Positions 9,862 through 18,367 of a stretch of DNA of 64,000 nt are shown here, piece after piece. The position numbers were made by a program, and so were the translations under genes. Within the stretch, counting starts at the first letter, position 1, and every line of letters begins with the position of its first letter. This DNA is from Bradyrhizobium sp. AZCC 1693 (GTDB taxonomy: Bacteria > Pseudomonadota > Alphaproteobacteria > Rhizobiales > Xanthobacteraceae), in contig NZ_JAZHSD010000001.1 in the NCBI RefSeq assembly GCF_036924745.1, positions 6,881,001-6,945,000 on the forward strand. Direction: 5' to 3'. Under the pieces are notes generated by a model that saw nothing but the letters and a program-made list of their open reading frames with translations, did no database searches and was not told where the DNA came from.

Positions 9862-10997
9862 CGAGAACCATCCGGTAAACTGAGGCGTAGCTAGACCACG
9901 CGGCAACAGAACCGCGCGGGGCTAACGTGGAAACCTCTGTTGGCGGTCTCTTTCATTTTAAACCAAGCCTGCAATATCTGCCTCTGTGAAGGGTTTCGGA
10001 TGCCGGCCCCATGACGCGGGGGCCGCGCGCACGGGGGCCGGCGTCCGAAAGCCTCCAAGGGAGGAAACCGCGCTTGAGGGAATGAAGGCCGTGCCGCAGG
10101 TGCTATGGCGATTTGAGAGCCGCGGGAGAGATTTGTGATCGGGATCGAGCCGCCCCGGCAAGTTGGCCGACGGTGAAGCGGCTGGTGAATCGGCGGCGGA
10201 TTGCGTCGGACATGATGAACTGTCGGACGATTTGAGACGAGGGCTGGATATCTGAGCGTGCTCTGCCGTGGCCGGTCGAAGGCCGGCGAGCGCGACGACG
10301 AGATTTGCGGGATTGTGACGGGCTCATGAGGTGTCGATCCTGATGACGTTCGTTGGAGCTGTCGGCCGATGCCGTGGCGTTGCACCGCGCTCGAAGACCT
10401 CGATGATGATCATGCGACCGCCGCAGCATGAGGTTCAAGTTCGCGCTGGCCAAGACGATGACCAGAGCATGAAGCGCAGCCGTTTTTCGGCAGATCATCG
10501 CGCGGATTGAGTTTGTTGACCGCCCTGAACCAGAACTTGGCGACTTCGCTCTGCTCGATCCAAAGCCCGGCACGCTCTTCTCGTCCTGAGCGCACCGGTG
10601 AGGCTCCGGAGCGAGATGGCGGCCGAAACAAGACTGGCCGCGGATATGCTGGCAATCGGCCACTCCGCCAAAAGGCCGCCGGGAACTGGCTCGCGGCTCA
10701 TCCTAAAGCGACACGCATCCGCCGCTCGGTCGAGGAGATTGCTACCAGTAGCCTGACGCTCGCCAGCTAACGGTCGCGGCGCATCTGCTGGGGGATCTGG
10801 TGAAGGGCTGGAAGGTACCCTTCCGATAGGACGATAAGGGGGATGATTTGAGCGAAGGCGCTCGGCGTCTCTCTCCTCGTGTCACTGCTTGGCCGCACAG
10901 AAGTTGATTGGATGAGAAGGTCGACTTTCCAAAATTGGCACGAAGCGGCCCACCTCGGATTTCCGCCTTTCGATGGCTGACAGCGCTAAACCAGACA
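9862..10997. other. Degenerate stretch of about 1.1 kb with no intact gene
   Basis: No frame in this interval gives a plausible complete protein. Long overlapping frames on the minus strand have low-complexity Arg/Ser/Pro composition typical of antisense GC-rich DNA. The only recognisable piece is a short IS256-like transposase fragment at 10509-10571. The stretch is best read as decayed mobile DNA. Confidence 0.5.
10509..10571 (-). pseudogene. IS256-type transposase fragment
   Basis: Twenty-one codons read AGLWIEQSEVAKFWFRAVNKL. This closely matches the highly conserved IS256 segment (VLGLWLEQSEGAKFWLxVxNEL) that precedes the catalytic Asp motif. The frame loses similarity immediately on both sides, so only a sliver of the element remains. 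Confidence 0.5.
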
Positions 10998-11213
10998 TCA
11001 CGCGGACAGCCCAATCCGGTCAAGACTTTTCGGACTAAGCGCGATGTCCGCGTTGTGTCTGCAACGCGAAGCTATGGTTGATCGGAACAGCCAACAGGCG
11101 ATCCGCCTGCTGCAAGCGCGATATCGCCAGGGCTCTTTAGCACCCTTGGTTACGCGCCTGATCTCACTGGCTATGCGCATGTCGAACCATTGCCCGCACG
11201 CCGGGCATTTCAT
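10998..11213 (-). pseudogene. Small CxxC protein, probably decayed
   Basis: The frame starts MKCPACGQWFDMR, a zinc-ribbon-like opening seen in short rhizobial proteins that usually continue with an acidic histidine-containing tail. Here the rest (RASEIRRVTKGAKEPWRYRACSRRIACW..) does not look like that tail, so a frameshift soon after residue 13 is likely. Function unknown. Confidence 0.35.
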
Positions 11214-11232
11214 GCGGTGGTCGGCCTCGGTC

Positions 11233-11418
11233 CTAGCGATGCCGTTGACGTCCTGACCCGGTTTCGTCAACGCCTATGACCTCGTATTCAAACACGACGC
11301 CTTCGGGATCGTTCACCACGAACCACTCATCGGCAAGGTCCGAGTTTGCAAACACCTTGAGATGGTCACGGTCGCCGACCTGTTTCTTTGTATCGACGTA
11401 AATCCAGACCGTTTTCAT
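11233..11418 (-). CDS. Small hypothetical protein (KTVWIYVDT family)
   Basis: This 61-residue soluble protein opens [20 protein letters not shown], followed by [20 protein letters not shown] and an acidic, beta-rich end. I recognise the pattern as a small conserved protein common in Bradyrhizobium and relatives, with no known function. Its ATG at 11418 overlaps the stop of the upstream frameshifted gene (ATGA), so the two once formed a coupled pair. The last residues ([10 protein letters not shown]) may be altered by a late frameshift. Confidence 0.55.
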   Translation of the reverse strand: MKTVWIYVDTKKQVGDRDHLKVFANSDLADEWFVVNDPEGVVFEYEVIGVDETGSGRQRHR

Positions 11419-11703
11419 CGATCTCCCGCCAGCTTGCGGCGTCCCCAGTGGGGTTCCTTGCGAGATGGGTTAAACTCCCGAACGTGGCTCCGGTTCAATG
11501 CTCTCATGACGCCGATGCGGGCAAACATCGTCGGGCCGCCACTCTCAGCAACAAGCAAGAGTGCCTCAATGGCGGTCTGCCATTCTGGTTTTTCGGCCTC
11601 TTTTCTCGGGAGCCGGCGCGGCGCCGTGCAAGGTGATGAGATGGCGGCCACCCGAGATCGGTATCGGATCGTCAAAGGCGCGCTGCCAATCCCTGTCGGA
11701 CAT
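11415..11703 (-). pseudogene. Frameshifted small hypothetical protein ([15 protein letters not shown] family)
   Basis: From the ATG at 11703 the frame reads [16 protein letters not shown] and [13 protein letters not shown], the normal start of a roughly 95-residue rhizobial protein. The rest of that protein continues in another frame as [34 protein letters not shown] and [11 protein letters not shown]. The frame switch lies near 11605-11630. The stop overlaps the start of the next small gene. A further decayed relative is on the plus strand at 61898-62011. Function unknown. Confidence 0.55.
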
Positions 11704-11828
11704 CTGCTAGCCGCCACCCGATCTTCCTTGTCTGCACCACGCGCGACGATCCTCAGCAGGTCATCAGATAAAGCCCGTTGCAGCGCCTTAGCTTCCTCCC
11801 ACGGCGCGTGCATCCACACGTCGTCGCC
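11700..11828 (-). pseudogene. 3' fragment of SOS-response-associated peptidase (SRAP/YedK)
   Basis: The minus-strand frame reads [39 protein letters not shown], which matches the C-terminal end of SRAP proteins. These form thiazolidine cross-links with abasic sites in single-stranded DNA. Only this tail is present. A more complete but broken copy lies at 12265-12883, which itself has a degenerate version of the same tail, so this is an independent fragment. Confidence 0.55.
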
Positions 11829-11858
11829 AAGCCGTTCCCTACCTCAACCTAAGCTCAA

Positions 11859-12098
11859 TTATTCAAACCGCACGCCGACGCGATACCCTCTGCGCCAGAC
11901 AACGCGGCACGAAAGCTTCAATCGGTCATCCGGCATGATCAGTGTGAATTCATTGGGAATGCGGATCAAATCGGAAAACTCTAGCGCCGCGCCGGTGCTA
12001 GATATATCGCGGACAACGCAGGGATACTTGTCGCCGCCATAATCGATCTTGGCAGCTTTCATGACCCGAATGCGCGGCGCAACCCGAGTTTCGACCAC
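11859..12098 (-). CDS. PilZ-domain protein
   Basis: This 79-residue protein is essentially a single PilZ domain, the c-di-GMP receptor fold. It has the N-terminal Arg-rich segment (APRIRVMKAAKI), the D-x-S-x-x-G box (VVRDISSTGAALEFSD) and the C-terminal strands (LSCRVVWRRGYRVGVRFE). It probably binds c-di-GMP in the cytoplasm, though the first RxxxR motif is shortened and binding is not certain. Transcribed alone; the surrounding genes are mostly broken. Confidence 0.8.
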   Translation of the reverse strand: MVETRVAPRIRVMKAAKIDYGGDKYPCVVRDISSTGAALEFSDLIRIPNEFTLIMPDDRLKLSCRVVWRRGYRVGVRFE

Positions 12099-12264
12099 TG
12101 TAGTATTCCTAATTCAAATACCGCCTCTGTTAGCAGGAACGTGTTAAAGGTTACTAAGCGCGGTACCTTGGCGTGCATTTACGGCGACGGCGGGCTCAAG
12201 TTAATGCCTCGTTAGAAAAACCTAGCAGACCTCAGCCGTTAGCAAACGACGGTCCGACAATAGC

Positions 12265-12883
12265 TTAGACGCTGACAATATCTTCCTTATCCGCGCCCGC
12301 CGAACAATCATCAATCCATCGTCCGGTAACTGTCCTTGCAGTGCCCTCGGTTCATCCCATGGCACTCACATCCAACGTTCTTCGTCGGTAGTCAGGATTG
12401 GCATCGCCTTCGGATGGATCGGTTCGACGACCACGTTTGGCGAGGTCGTCAGAAAGCCGTAGACGAGATGCGGTCCGGGGATCGGCTTGGACTTGGTGCC
12501 CCGGTCGCCTTTGAACTCGGTCCAGATGCCAGCGAAGGCGAACAGCGGTCGGTCCTCATTGAGCGCGAACCAAACGACATCCTTCTTTTTGGTCTCGGGG
12601 TTTGGCTCCGGCGCGTATTCGGCAAAGCAATTGGCCGGGCACCAAGCATCGGTTCTCCGGCTTGAGCCAGCCGCGCCAGTGCGGCGACGATGTGTTGCGA
12701 ATGTTGGTGACCGGCGGTCCACCCGTTCGGGGTGGTGGCGGCATGCCCCAGCGCATCGTCACCATCTCTGTCGGCTCCGGCATTTCGTACCACCGGAGCC
12801 GCATAGTCGGGGAACACGCCCGGCATCGGCGGCAAGTTGCTGACATAGCGGTTGATCACGCGGAACAGCGCGCGGATCGGCAT
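12265..12883 (-). pseudogene. SOS-response-associated peptidase (SRAP/YedK), multiply disrupted
   Basis: Pieces of an SRAP protein are spread over three frames: IRALFRVINRYVSNLPPMPG with VFPDYAAPVVRNAG; then MRWGMPPPP..TNIRNTSSPHW and LKPENRCLVP; then CFAEYAPEPNPETKKKDVVW, ALNEDRPLFAFAGIWTEF and VEPIHPKAMPILTTDEER. An in-frame stop (after ERWM) precedes VPWDEPRALQGQLPDDGLMI, and the last ADKEDIVS is again in another frame. The N-terminal MCN.. with the catalytic Cys2 is absent; the first recognisable ATG is MPIRALF. The gene is dead. Confidence 0.75.
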
Positions 12884-12897
12884 TTTCAGTTCGACGA

Positions 12898-13671
12898 TCA
12901 GTACTTCGCGACGACCGGGCCACCCCAACGGTAGTTCACGCGAACGAGGCCGATGTCAACGTGCTGAGCAATCCGGGCGGTGCCTGCAAAAGCGCCGGGC
13001 GCAAGACCAGCGTTCCCGACCCCGTAGAGATTCACATCACGATCGCCCATGAACAGGTGGTCGTATTCAACGCCGATAGACCAGTTCGGAGCGAAGCCAA
13101 ATTCGAGACCCGCTCCCACCGCGCCACCCCAGCGGGTTTGGCTTCCGTTCACGATAGTCAGCCCGGTCGGAATATCGAAAGCTCTGTAATTGTCGCGGAC
13201 GACCGCAGCGCCGCCTTTCACGTAGAGCAGCACGTTATTCCAGGCGTAGCCAACTTGGCCCGTGAACAGACCGAACGCATCGATCTTGGTTTCATCTTGG
13301 ACGTCCGCGATGGCGAGGTTGGCGTTGGATCCCCTGAAATCGGCCCAGTTGCCCTGCGCCTCCACGCCGAACACCCAGTTCGTCGTCTGCCAGCGGTAGC
13401 CGATCTGACCGCCGACCGTGCCCCCGGTCGCATCGTGGCACCCCAAGGAAACGGGCGGAGCGATGGGCCCGGTGTCGGTGCTGGTCAGGTCCCAACACTT
13501 GTGGGCTGAGCCGCCGCCGCCATTGAGGCCAATGTAGAAGCCGCTCCAGTCGTAGATCGGAGCGACTATCGGAGACGGCGCCTTGGTGTAAGGCCGCGCC
13601 GCCAGATCAGCGGCCGAGGCAGGAGCGGCGAGCGCGATGAGGGCAACCGTGCCCAGCAGGATTTTCTTCAT
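12898..13671 (-). CDS. Outer-membrane beta-barrel protein (Omp25/31-like porin family)
   Basis: This 257-residue protein has a signal peptide (MKKILLGTVALIALAAPASA, cleavage before ADLAARPY). The typical opening PIYDWSGFYIGLNGGGG is followed by alternating beta strands (GGQIGYRWQTTNWVFGVEAQ, AWNNVLLYVKGGAAV, WGGAVGAGLEFGFAPNWSIG, VEYDHLFMGDRDV). It ends NYRWGGPVVAKY with an aromatic C-terminal residue, as expected for outer-membrane insertion. Members are abundant eight-stranded porin-like proteins in Rhizobiales. A poly-purine ribosome-binding site precedes the start. The stop lies beside the SRAP pseudogene. Confidence 0.85.
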   Translation of the reverse strand: MKKILLGTVALIALAAPASAADLAARPYTKAPSPIVAPIYDWSGFYIGLNGGGGSAHKCWDLTSTDTGPIAPPVSLGCHDATGGTVGGQIGYRWQTTNWVFGVEAQGNWADFRGSNANLAIADVQDETKIDAFGLFTGQVGYAWNNVLLYVKGGAAVVRDNYRAFDIPTGLTIVNGSQTRWGGAVGAGLEFGFAPNWSIGVEYDHLFMGDRDVNLYGVGNAGLAPGAFAGTARIAQHVDIGLVRVNYRWGGPVVAKY

Positions 13672-13928
13672 TTTTCACCCAGTCCAATACCTGCCCCAGC
13701 ATGCAACCTACCATTGTTCGCCGAAGTTTCTGTCACCCGGGCGCCACAATGACGGAGAAAGTAGAGAGTTCCACAACCGGACGTTGGACGCCGGTCTGGA
13801 AGCTCGAAGCCTCCCTAAAATGTCAGTCTTGCAAGAAAGAGCGCCATGCGCCGCCGGTGCACATGATGCGTCTGACCGAGACGCGCGAGATCGCGCCATA
13901 TCCTTGGGTCCATTCTGGAAGAACCCAA

Positions 13929-14333
13929 TCAGCGGGTTCGCTTTGGCAGTTTCGGGAGCCGATTAGGGTTGAACGTCGGCATCGGCGCGCTCGGCTCTGG
14001 CGCAGGCGGCTGTTGTTCGCTCAGAATGAGCGTGCCCTCAAGCAGCACGCCCGGGACCTGTTCTGCCGTTCCTACGTATCTCGCGATCTTGCCGTCGAAC
14101 GTTCCTTCAAGCTTCATCGTGAGATCATCAGCGCCAAAGACCGTTACGTGCCCTTCGGTATGCCGTTTGGTCGTTACGATTGCGGTAAACCGATCTCCAT
14201 CGACTTTGCAGGAGCCGCTGTAGGTCATGATGCTATCACCGCCCCAGATTTTGCCGTCTTGGACATGGGCGATGCCGGTGCCCTGGCCCAGTGGGGTCTT
14301 GAACCACGCCGCATATGTGCCGTCTTTGAGCAT
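13929..14333 (-). CDS. GrlR-like regulatory/immune-like small protein
   Basis: This protein has 134 residues from the chosen start MLKDGTYAAWFKTPLGQGTG. It continues IAHVQDGKIWGGDSIMTYSG, VTTKRHTEGHVTVFG and MKLEGTF, ending in a Pro-rich tail (PPAPEPSAPMPTF). The calycin-like beta pattern and the GTG...GGD motifs are those of GrlR-type proteins (negative regulators next to type III secretion genes in enterobacteria, but widespread in rhizobia without that context). An upstream GTG/ATG extension to 14438 would add a hydrophobic segment. I prefer 14333 because the conserved domain starts there and a GAGGAG sits about ten bases upstream. Confidence 0.65.
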   Translation of the reverse strand: MLKDGTYAAWFKTPLGQGTGIAHVQDGKIWGGDSIMTYSGSCKVDGDRFTAIVTTKRHTEGHVTVFGADDLTMKLEGTFDGKIARYVGTAEQVPGVLLEGTLILSEQQPPAPEPSAPMPTFNPNRLPKLPKRTR

Positions 14334-14537
14334 GGGAGACTGCTCTCCTCGGTTTTCGCAAGAGCCCCACCAGATGATCGGCACAACTACCGCTAAGACT
14401 TGGTTAAGCTTGGCATCCGTGTGAACCCGGTGTGGCAAGCCTTGGTCATTTTCCGCCTCCGCATTTTCCCGGATAGACCCGATTGAAATCTCACGCTTTT
14501 AGTGAAGCGCAATTCAAACCAAATCGGACTTGCGATT

Positions 14538-14568
14538 GCCCAACAGTGGAACCGACTGTTGGGCTTTT
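14538..14568 (+). terminator. Rho-independent terminator or attenuator hairpin
   Basis: A perfect 10-bp stem GCCCAACAGT / ACTGTTGGGC with a 7-base loop is followed by TTTT. It lies 38 bp before the GTG start at 14606 and after no plus-strand gene, so it may be an attenuator in the leader of the downstream gene or a leftover terminator. Confidence 0.65.
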
Positions 14569-14605
14569 GCATGAACGCCGCTTGGGAACCGGAATAGAAC
14601 TCGCA

Positions 14606-15235
14606 GTGAAAAAACTAATGATCACCGCCGCCATCGCGTTGTCGGCGAGCACCGCAGGCGCCGAGGTATTTATCCCGAGCGGCGCATGGGCGACGTTTCA
14701 AACCGTCACCAACGAGGAGAAGAAACCAGTTTGCGGCATGCAAACAACTTTCCCGAAAGATAATGCCAGCATCATGATCAAATACATTTTGGGCGAGAAA
14801 GGGCTGCTCGTTCAGATGTTCAAGGATAGCTGGCGTTTTCCCGCCGAGCCGATCGATATCTCGCTGATCGTTTCGCTCGATACCTATTCGCAATCGATTG
14901 CGGCGCGTGGCGGAGTTACCGAGGGCGGGTCGCCGGTGGTCCAATTCAGGCTCGGCACCGGCATCGACGACTTTCTGCGCGGCTTTTCCGACGCTGATTT
15001 AATGCGGCTTGAGTTCCCTCAAGGCGACGAGCCGCGATGGAACGCGCGAATGATCGGCAGTCGCAAGGCCGCCCAGATGTTCAAGCGATGCGTGGTCGCG
15101 ATTATCGAGGCCAATCCCAAGACGCAGCCCTACGGCGGCGGCTCGACGCAGCCTTTCGGCTCGGGGAAGAAAGCGACCCAACCAACTCAGCCGATCGCGC
15201 CCAAGCGCACCCGCGAAGATGATGGATCAATCTAA
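14606..15235 (+). CDS. Secreted hypothetical protein
   Basis: This 209-residue protein starts at GTG 14606 (MKKLMITAAIALSASTAGA when read as fMet, cleavage before EVF). A longer frame back to 14483 is unlikely because it would run through the hairpin terminator at 14538-14568. The mature part has a mixed fold (SGAWATFQTVTNEEKKPVCG, MIKYILGEKGLLVQMFKDSW, FLRGFSDADLMRLEF) and two cysteines. The low-complexity tail is rich in Thr, Gln and Pro (KTQPYGGGSTQPFGSGKK). I do not recognise the family. It is probably periplasmic. No operon partner. Confidence 0.6.
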   Translation: MKKLMITAAIALSASTAGAEVFIPSGAWATFQTVTNEEKKPVCGMQTTFPKDNASIMIKYILGEKGLLVQMFKDSWRFPAEPIDISLIVSLDTYSQSIAARGGVTEGGSPVVQFRLGTGIDDFLRGFSDADLMRLEFPQGDEPRWNARMIGSRKAAQMFKRCVVAIIEANPKTQPYGGGSTQPFGSGKKATQPTQPIAPKRTREDDGSI

Positions 15236-15503
15236 AATGGGCGAGAGCATGAAGTGCCAAGCCGCCGAGATCAGAAATCGGCTCGCATTCCTCAAAATGA
15301 TCGAGGCGGTGCTCGCTACCACTGGCTACCGTAAAAAAAAGTTGCCGTCGAACTGGAATGAAGCTGGTTCCCGAAGTCGCCTAAGAAAATCTTGCATGCA
15401 GCGACATGCCGGGTCTGCCGCGTTCCCGCGCCGGGCCGCCGCTCCAGCGCGGCCGCCCCTACGTTTGCGACGACGGGCCCGATAATCAGGCGGGACTTTG
15501 CAC
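15236..15503. other. Intergenic, no gene seen
   Basis: No supported gene lies between the secreted protein and the integrase terminator. The open frame through here has no motif. The region may contain one end of the integrase-bearing element, but no attachment-site repeat could be identified. Confidence 0.3.
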
Positions 15504-15532
15504 AAACGCGCCAGCGGCCAAATGGCGCGTTT
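15504..15532. repeat. 10-bp perfect inverted repeat
   Basis: AAACGCGCCA at 15504-15513 pairs with TGGCGCGTTT at 15523-15532 across a 9-base loop. No T-tract follows on either strand, so it is not a standard terminator. Its position just downstream of the integrase gene leaves open an attachment-site or protein-binding role. Confidence 0.5.
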
Positions 15533-15549
15533 GAGCGTGTTTCAAGAGG

Positions 15550-15580
15550 AAAAGCCCGACCCGGAGATGGGATCGGGCTC
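15550..15580 (-). terminator. Terminator of the integrase gene
   Basis: On the minus strand, AGCCCGA and TCGGGCT form a stem (15573-15579 with 15553-15559, an internal CC/GG extension and a short loop) followed by TTTT. It begins ten bases after the integrase stop codon. Confidence 0.7.
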
Positions 15581-15589
15581 CGAAAAACA

Positions 15590-16990
15590 TCAGGCGACGA
15601 GACGCAGTTCGGTTTCCGCCTGTTTCACTGGTGCAGGCTTGCCGATGATCCGCCGAAGCTCCGCTGCGACACCGTCGAGCACCGCGCGCTTTTCCTTCAT
15701 CCGCTTCGAGTGATTGTAGACCTTGCCGGTGACACTGGGCACGATCTGCTCCTGCTTCTTGCTCGCGGCGTGATCGAGACATTTCGCGATCCACGCATCA
15801 TCAAAGCCGAGATCGCCGGCCAAGGTCGCCGCCGTCCGGCGCAGATCGTGCGGCGTGAATGGCTTTAGGCCGAGCAGCGCGCAGATGCCGGGCGTTTTAA
15901 CCTTGCCCTTGACCTTCGTGCCGCGCAGCGCGGTTGCCATCACCTTGCGGTTCATCGGCATATCGCCCAGCGGGCTCGCGAACACGAACTGCTTGTTGCT
16001 GCCGCGCAGGGCCTCCTTGATGATCTCCACCGCCAGATCGGAAACCGGCTGTTGGATTACCCGCCGCTTCTTGACGCGCTTGAGCGGGACGTCGAAGCGC
16101 GGATTTTCACCGTCGAGATCGAACAGTTCGTCGCAATGTGCGCCGAGCAGTTCAGCCGACCGCAACATAGTGACCAACTCGAATTTGAGCGCGAGCCTCG
16201 TCCGGCGATCCCACGGCAGGTCGTCGCGGTCGACGCCGTGCCAGAAAATCCTGATCTCGTCCTCGGAAAGGACGCGCGTGCGCGGATGCTCCGGGTCAAG
16301 CTTCGGCAGGTTTACGCAAGGACTGGCGGTTACATAGTCGCGGCCGGCTTCCGCTGCCCAGTTGAACAGGCCCGAGGCCGCCTTGCGCATATGCCGCGCA
16401 TTGCTGACCGAGGGAACCCCGAACTTGCCCTCGACGATATCATTCGAGAGCGTCGCAACGTCGTGCTTGGTAACTTCGCCCGGTAGCTTTTTGCCGAGCC
16501 TTGGGCTAACGAAGCGCCGCAAGTGGCTGGCGGTATTTTCCCAGCTTTCCAGCCGGGGTCGCATTTCCCCGTCCGGCTTGCGGACTGGCGTCTTCATCCA
16601 TTCGATCCGCTCCTCGATGATCTCGTCGACGGTCTTGCCCTGTTTCGCTTTCTGCGCCTTCTGCTGCCGCAAATTCTCCGCAACGTTCTCGCCGTTGCCG
16701 ATACGGGTTTTCAGCGCATAGACCTCGGTGCGGGCCTGGTCGACCGCAAAGGTTTCGGGCTTATAGACGCCCAGCCATTTGGAGCGCTGCTTGCCGGTGG
16801 CCCGGTCGGTGAACTTGAAGAAGAAGGTCGCTACCCCGGCAGGGATGATGCTGACGTAGAGGCCGGGGCATTTGCGGTCGTAGATTTTGACCCGCTTGGC
16901 GACGCGCTTCTCGCAGAGGCGGTCGGTCATGATGACGCTGCCCTTGCGCGCGCGCTTTGCAGCGGGTTCGGTGGTGATGATACTATCCAT
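15590..16990 (-). CDS. P4-type tyrosine integrase
   Basis: This tyrosine recombinase has about 466 residues. The N-terminal arm-binding DUF4102-type domain reads LCEKRVAKRVKIYDRKCPGL.. FKFTDRATGKQRSKWLGVY. The SAM-like core-binding domain covers about residues 130-230. The catalytic domain has Arg in LVTMLRSAELLGAHCDELF, HxLRR in PHDLRRTAATLAGDLG, a second His in KCLDHAASK and the nucleophile Tyr in KVYNHSKR. It would integrate a genomic island at a chromosomal site. The start at 16990 is preferred over GTG 17062 because of an AGGAG upstream. No tRNA gene or clear direct repeat was found next to it, so the attachment site is not located. Confidence 0.88.
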   Translation of the reverse strand: MDSIITTEPAAKRARKGSVIMTDRLCEKRVAKRVKIYDRKCPGLYVSIIPAGVATFFFKFTDRATGKQRSKWLGVYKPETFAVDQARTEVYALKTRIGNGENVAENLRQQKAQKAKQGKTVDEIIEERIEWMKTPVRKPDGEMRPRLESWENTASHLRRFVSPRLGKKLPGEVTKHDVATLSNDIVEGKFGVPSVSNARHMRKAASGLFNWAAEAGRDYVTASPCVNLPKLDPEHPRTRVLSEDEIRIFWHGVDRDDLPWDRRTRLALKFELVTMLRSAELLGAHCDELFDLDGENPRFDVPLKRVKKRRVIQQPVSDLAVEIIKEALRGSNKQFVFASPLGDMPMNRKVMATALRGTKVKGKVKTPGICALLGLKPFTPHDLRRTAATLAGDLGFDDAWIAKCLDHAASKKQEQIVPSVTGKVYNHSKRMKEKRAVLDGVAAELRRIIGKPAPVKQAETELRLVA

Positions 16991-17343
16991 TGCGGTTTCG
17001 GCTCCTATGGGTTGAGACCAAAGGGGCTCGGCTTTGGGGCTTTCAGTTTGTCGTGCGGACACTGAAAGGCTTAGGGCCGGGCCCTAGATTTGGCGAAACC
17101 CGCAGAAACAGCCCGCAACAGGCTAGTCGAAAGTGCTTGTTTTAAAGGGTTTTCTTAGTTTCGGCGTGTTTCACCGAATGCCAAAATATAGACGAGTTGG
17201 TCATTCGCTCCAGGTCGTTTGCCGCTGGGCCGGACGGTAAGTCTGCTTTGGCCCGAAAACCGACCTGATTCCGATGTCCAATCCGGTGGCACATTCTTCT
17301 CGCCCTCTGTAACCGAGCCGAGGAGTATGGCCATGCAGGATCA

Positions 17344-17912
17344 GTGAATGCGACCCCACGACTAAGCGAGAGGCGCGGAACAAGGGAAAGCTGACCGGGG
17401 CAAAGCCACCGTTGCGGCCCAAGCACGTCTGGTCGACCCGGACGAAACTCCAGATCGAAGGTCGCGCTCGCGACCTTGCCATGTTCAATCTGGCGATTGA
17501 TAGCAAGCTTCGTGGCTGTGACGTTGATGCAATCCGGGTCGAGGATGTCGCTGCGGGCGGGTACACAGCGGATCGCGCAACGGTACGACAGAAGAAAACC
17601 GGTCGGCCCGTCAGATTCGAATTGAGCGAGCAGACCCGCCAGGCGGTCGATGACTATCTAAAAGCCACAGGCAAACGGCCCGGCGAGTTCTTGTTCACCG
17701 GCCGTCGTGGTCCCAACCGCAATATGACAACGCGCCAATATGCCCGGCTCGTATCGGAGTGGATCGGAAGCGTCGGGCTGGACCCGAGGCTTTTTGGCAC
17801 GCATTCGCTGCGACGCACAAAAGCTATCCTGATCTATCGGCGCACAGGCAATCTCAGAGCCGTCCAGCTCTTGCTCGGAACGGCGACATACTGCCCGCGA
17901 ACAACAGGCTGA
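17344..17912 (+). pseudogene. Tyrosine recombinase, frameshifted at the start and truncated at the end
   Basis: From GTG 17344 the frame reads NATPRLSERRGTRE. After one frameshift in AAGGGAAAG it continues KLTGAKPPLRPKHVW and LQIEGRARDLAMFNLAIDSK. It then runs VRQKKTGRPVRFELSEQTRQ, TTRQYARLVSEWIGSVG and the HxLRR motif THSLRRTKAILIYRRTGN to LRAVQLLLG. There the normal continuation with the second His and catalytic Tyr is lost and replaced by TATYCPRTTG. The truncation point adjoins the DUF5372/serine-recombinase module, whose insertion probably cut this gene. Confidence 0.75.
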
Positions 17913-17955
17913 AGCACGCATCACTTACCGATTTCACCCCCGCTTTGGCGAGATC

Positions 17956-18348
17956 GTGCGCGTTAGGCGGCGGCTTCAGCGAGGCGGCGCCGCGTTTCTC
18001 GTTGTGCACCAACTTGACGGCACCTTTGCCTGCCTTCCAGCGTGGATGACTGACGAGGCTGCGTCCGGATTCGAGATCAGCGTTGAGCCGCATTTTCCCC
18101 TGGATGTTCTTTGCTCCCTCCGCAACGAGGTCGATGCGCTTCTAGGCTTTCTGGCGTCCGAATCAAAAACGGAGCGACCAGAGAATGACGCACCGATCCG
18201 AGAATCTCCAGCCAAGTCTGTTCGAGGCCGAGCGACCGTGCGTCGAACTGCGTGCAGCTCAAAAGAGCGAGCTCGCGATGGTCATCGAGGTGCTGCTGCG
18301 CGAGATCGCGGCGGCGCTGGCAAAGGCGGCAATCGGGGGGAACGGTGA
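17956..18348 (+). CDS. DUF5372-like protein, copy 1
   Basis: The conserved part reads (upstream of the formal start) ITYRFHPRFGEIVRVRRR, then FLVVHQLDGTFACLPAWMTD and LCSLRNEVDALLGFL. It matches copy 2 at 20448 (HPRYGETVLVQRRF, PQPDGSVACIPEWMTH, LRSLRVEIDGLLAFL). The homologous region extends back to about 17914, where it runs into the truncated recombinase without a clear start codon. The frame stays open to 18348, overlapping the next two genes. Such genes commonly precede large serine recombinases in rhizobial mobile modules. The role is unknown, possibly an accessory recombination factor. Confidence 0.55.
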   Translation: MRVRRRLQRGGAAFLVVHQLDGTFACLPAWMTDEAASGFEISVEPHFPLDVLCSLRNEVDALLGFLASESKTERPENDAPIRESPAKSVRGRATVRRTACSSKERARDGHRGAAARDRGGAGKGGNRGER

Positions 18349-18367
18349 TGACCAAGATCACGACTGA
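18185..18367 (+). CDS. 60-aa accessory protein of recombinase module, copy 1
   Basis: This 60-residue protein opens MTHRSENLQPSLFEAERPCV, with AAQKSELAMVIEVLLREIAA in the middle. The homologue in the second module at 20710 shares the order F-D/E, PC, AQK, VE..L..EIA.AL, showing selection on this frame although it overlaps the DUF5372 frame. It ends 20 bases inside the recombinase gene, so the three genes are translationally linked. Predicted mostly helical. Function unknown. Confidence 0.55.
   Translation: MTHRSENLQPSLFEAERPCVELRAAQKSELAMVIEVLLREIAAALAKAAIGGNGDDQDHD

Noticed and set aside
13701..13928. Plus-strand frame with LKCQSCKKERHAPP
   Set aside because: A CxxC motif and a plausible start exist, but the frame runs into the antisense of the GrlR-like gene with no proper end and I could not match it to a family; too weak to call.
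15590..17344. tRNA gene as attachment site of the P4-type integrase
   Set aside because: I looked on both sides for a cloverleaf and T-loop consensus (GGTTCGAAT-like) and found none.
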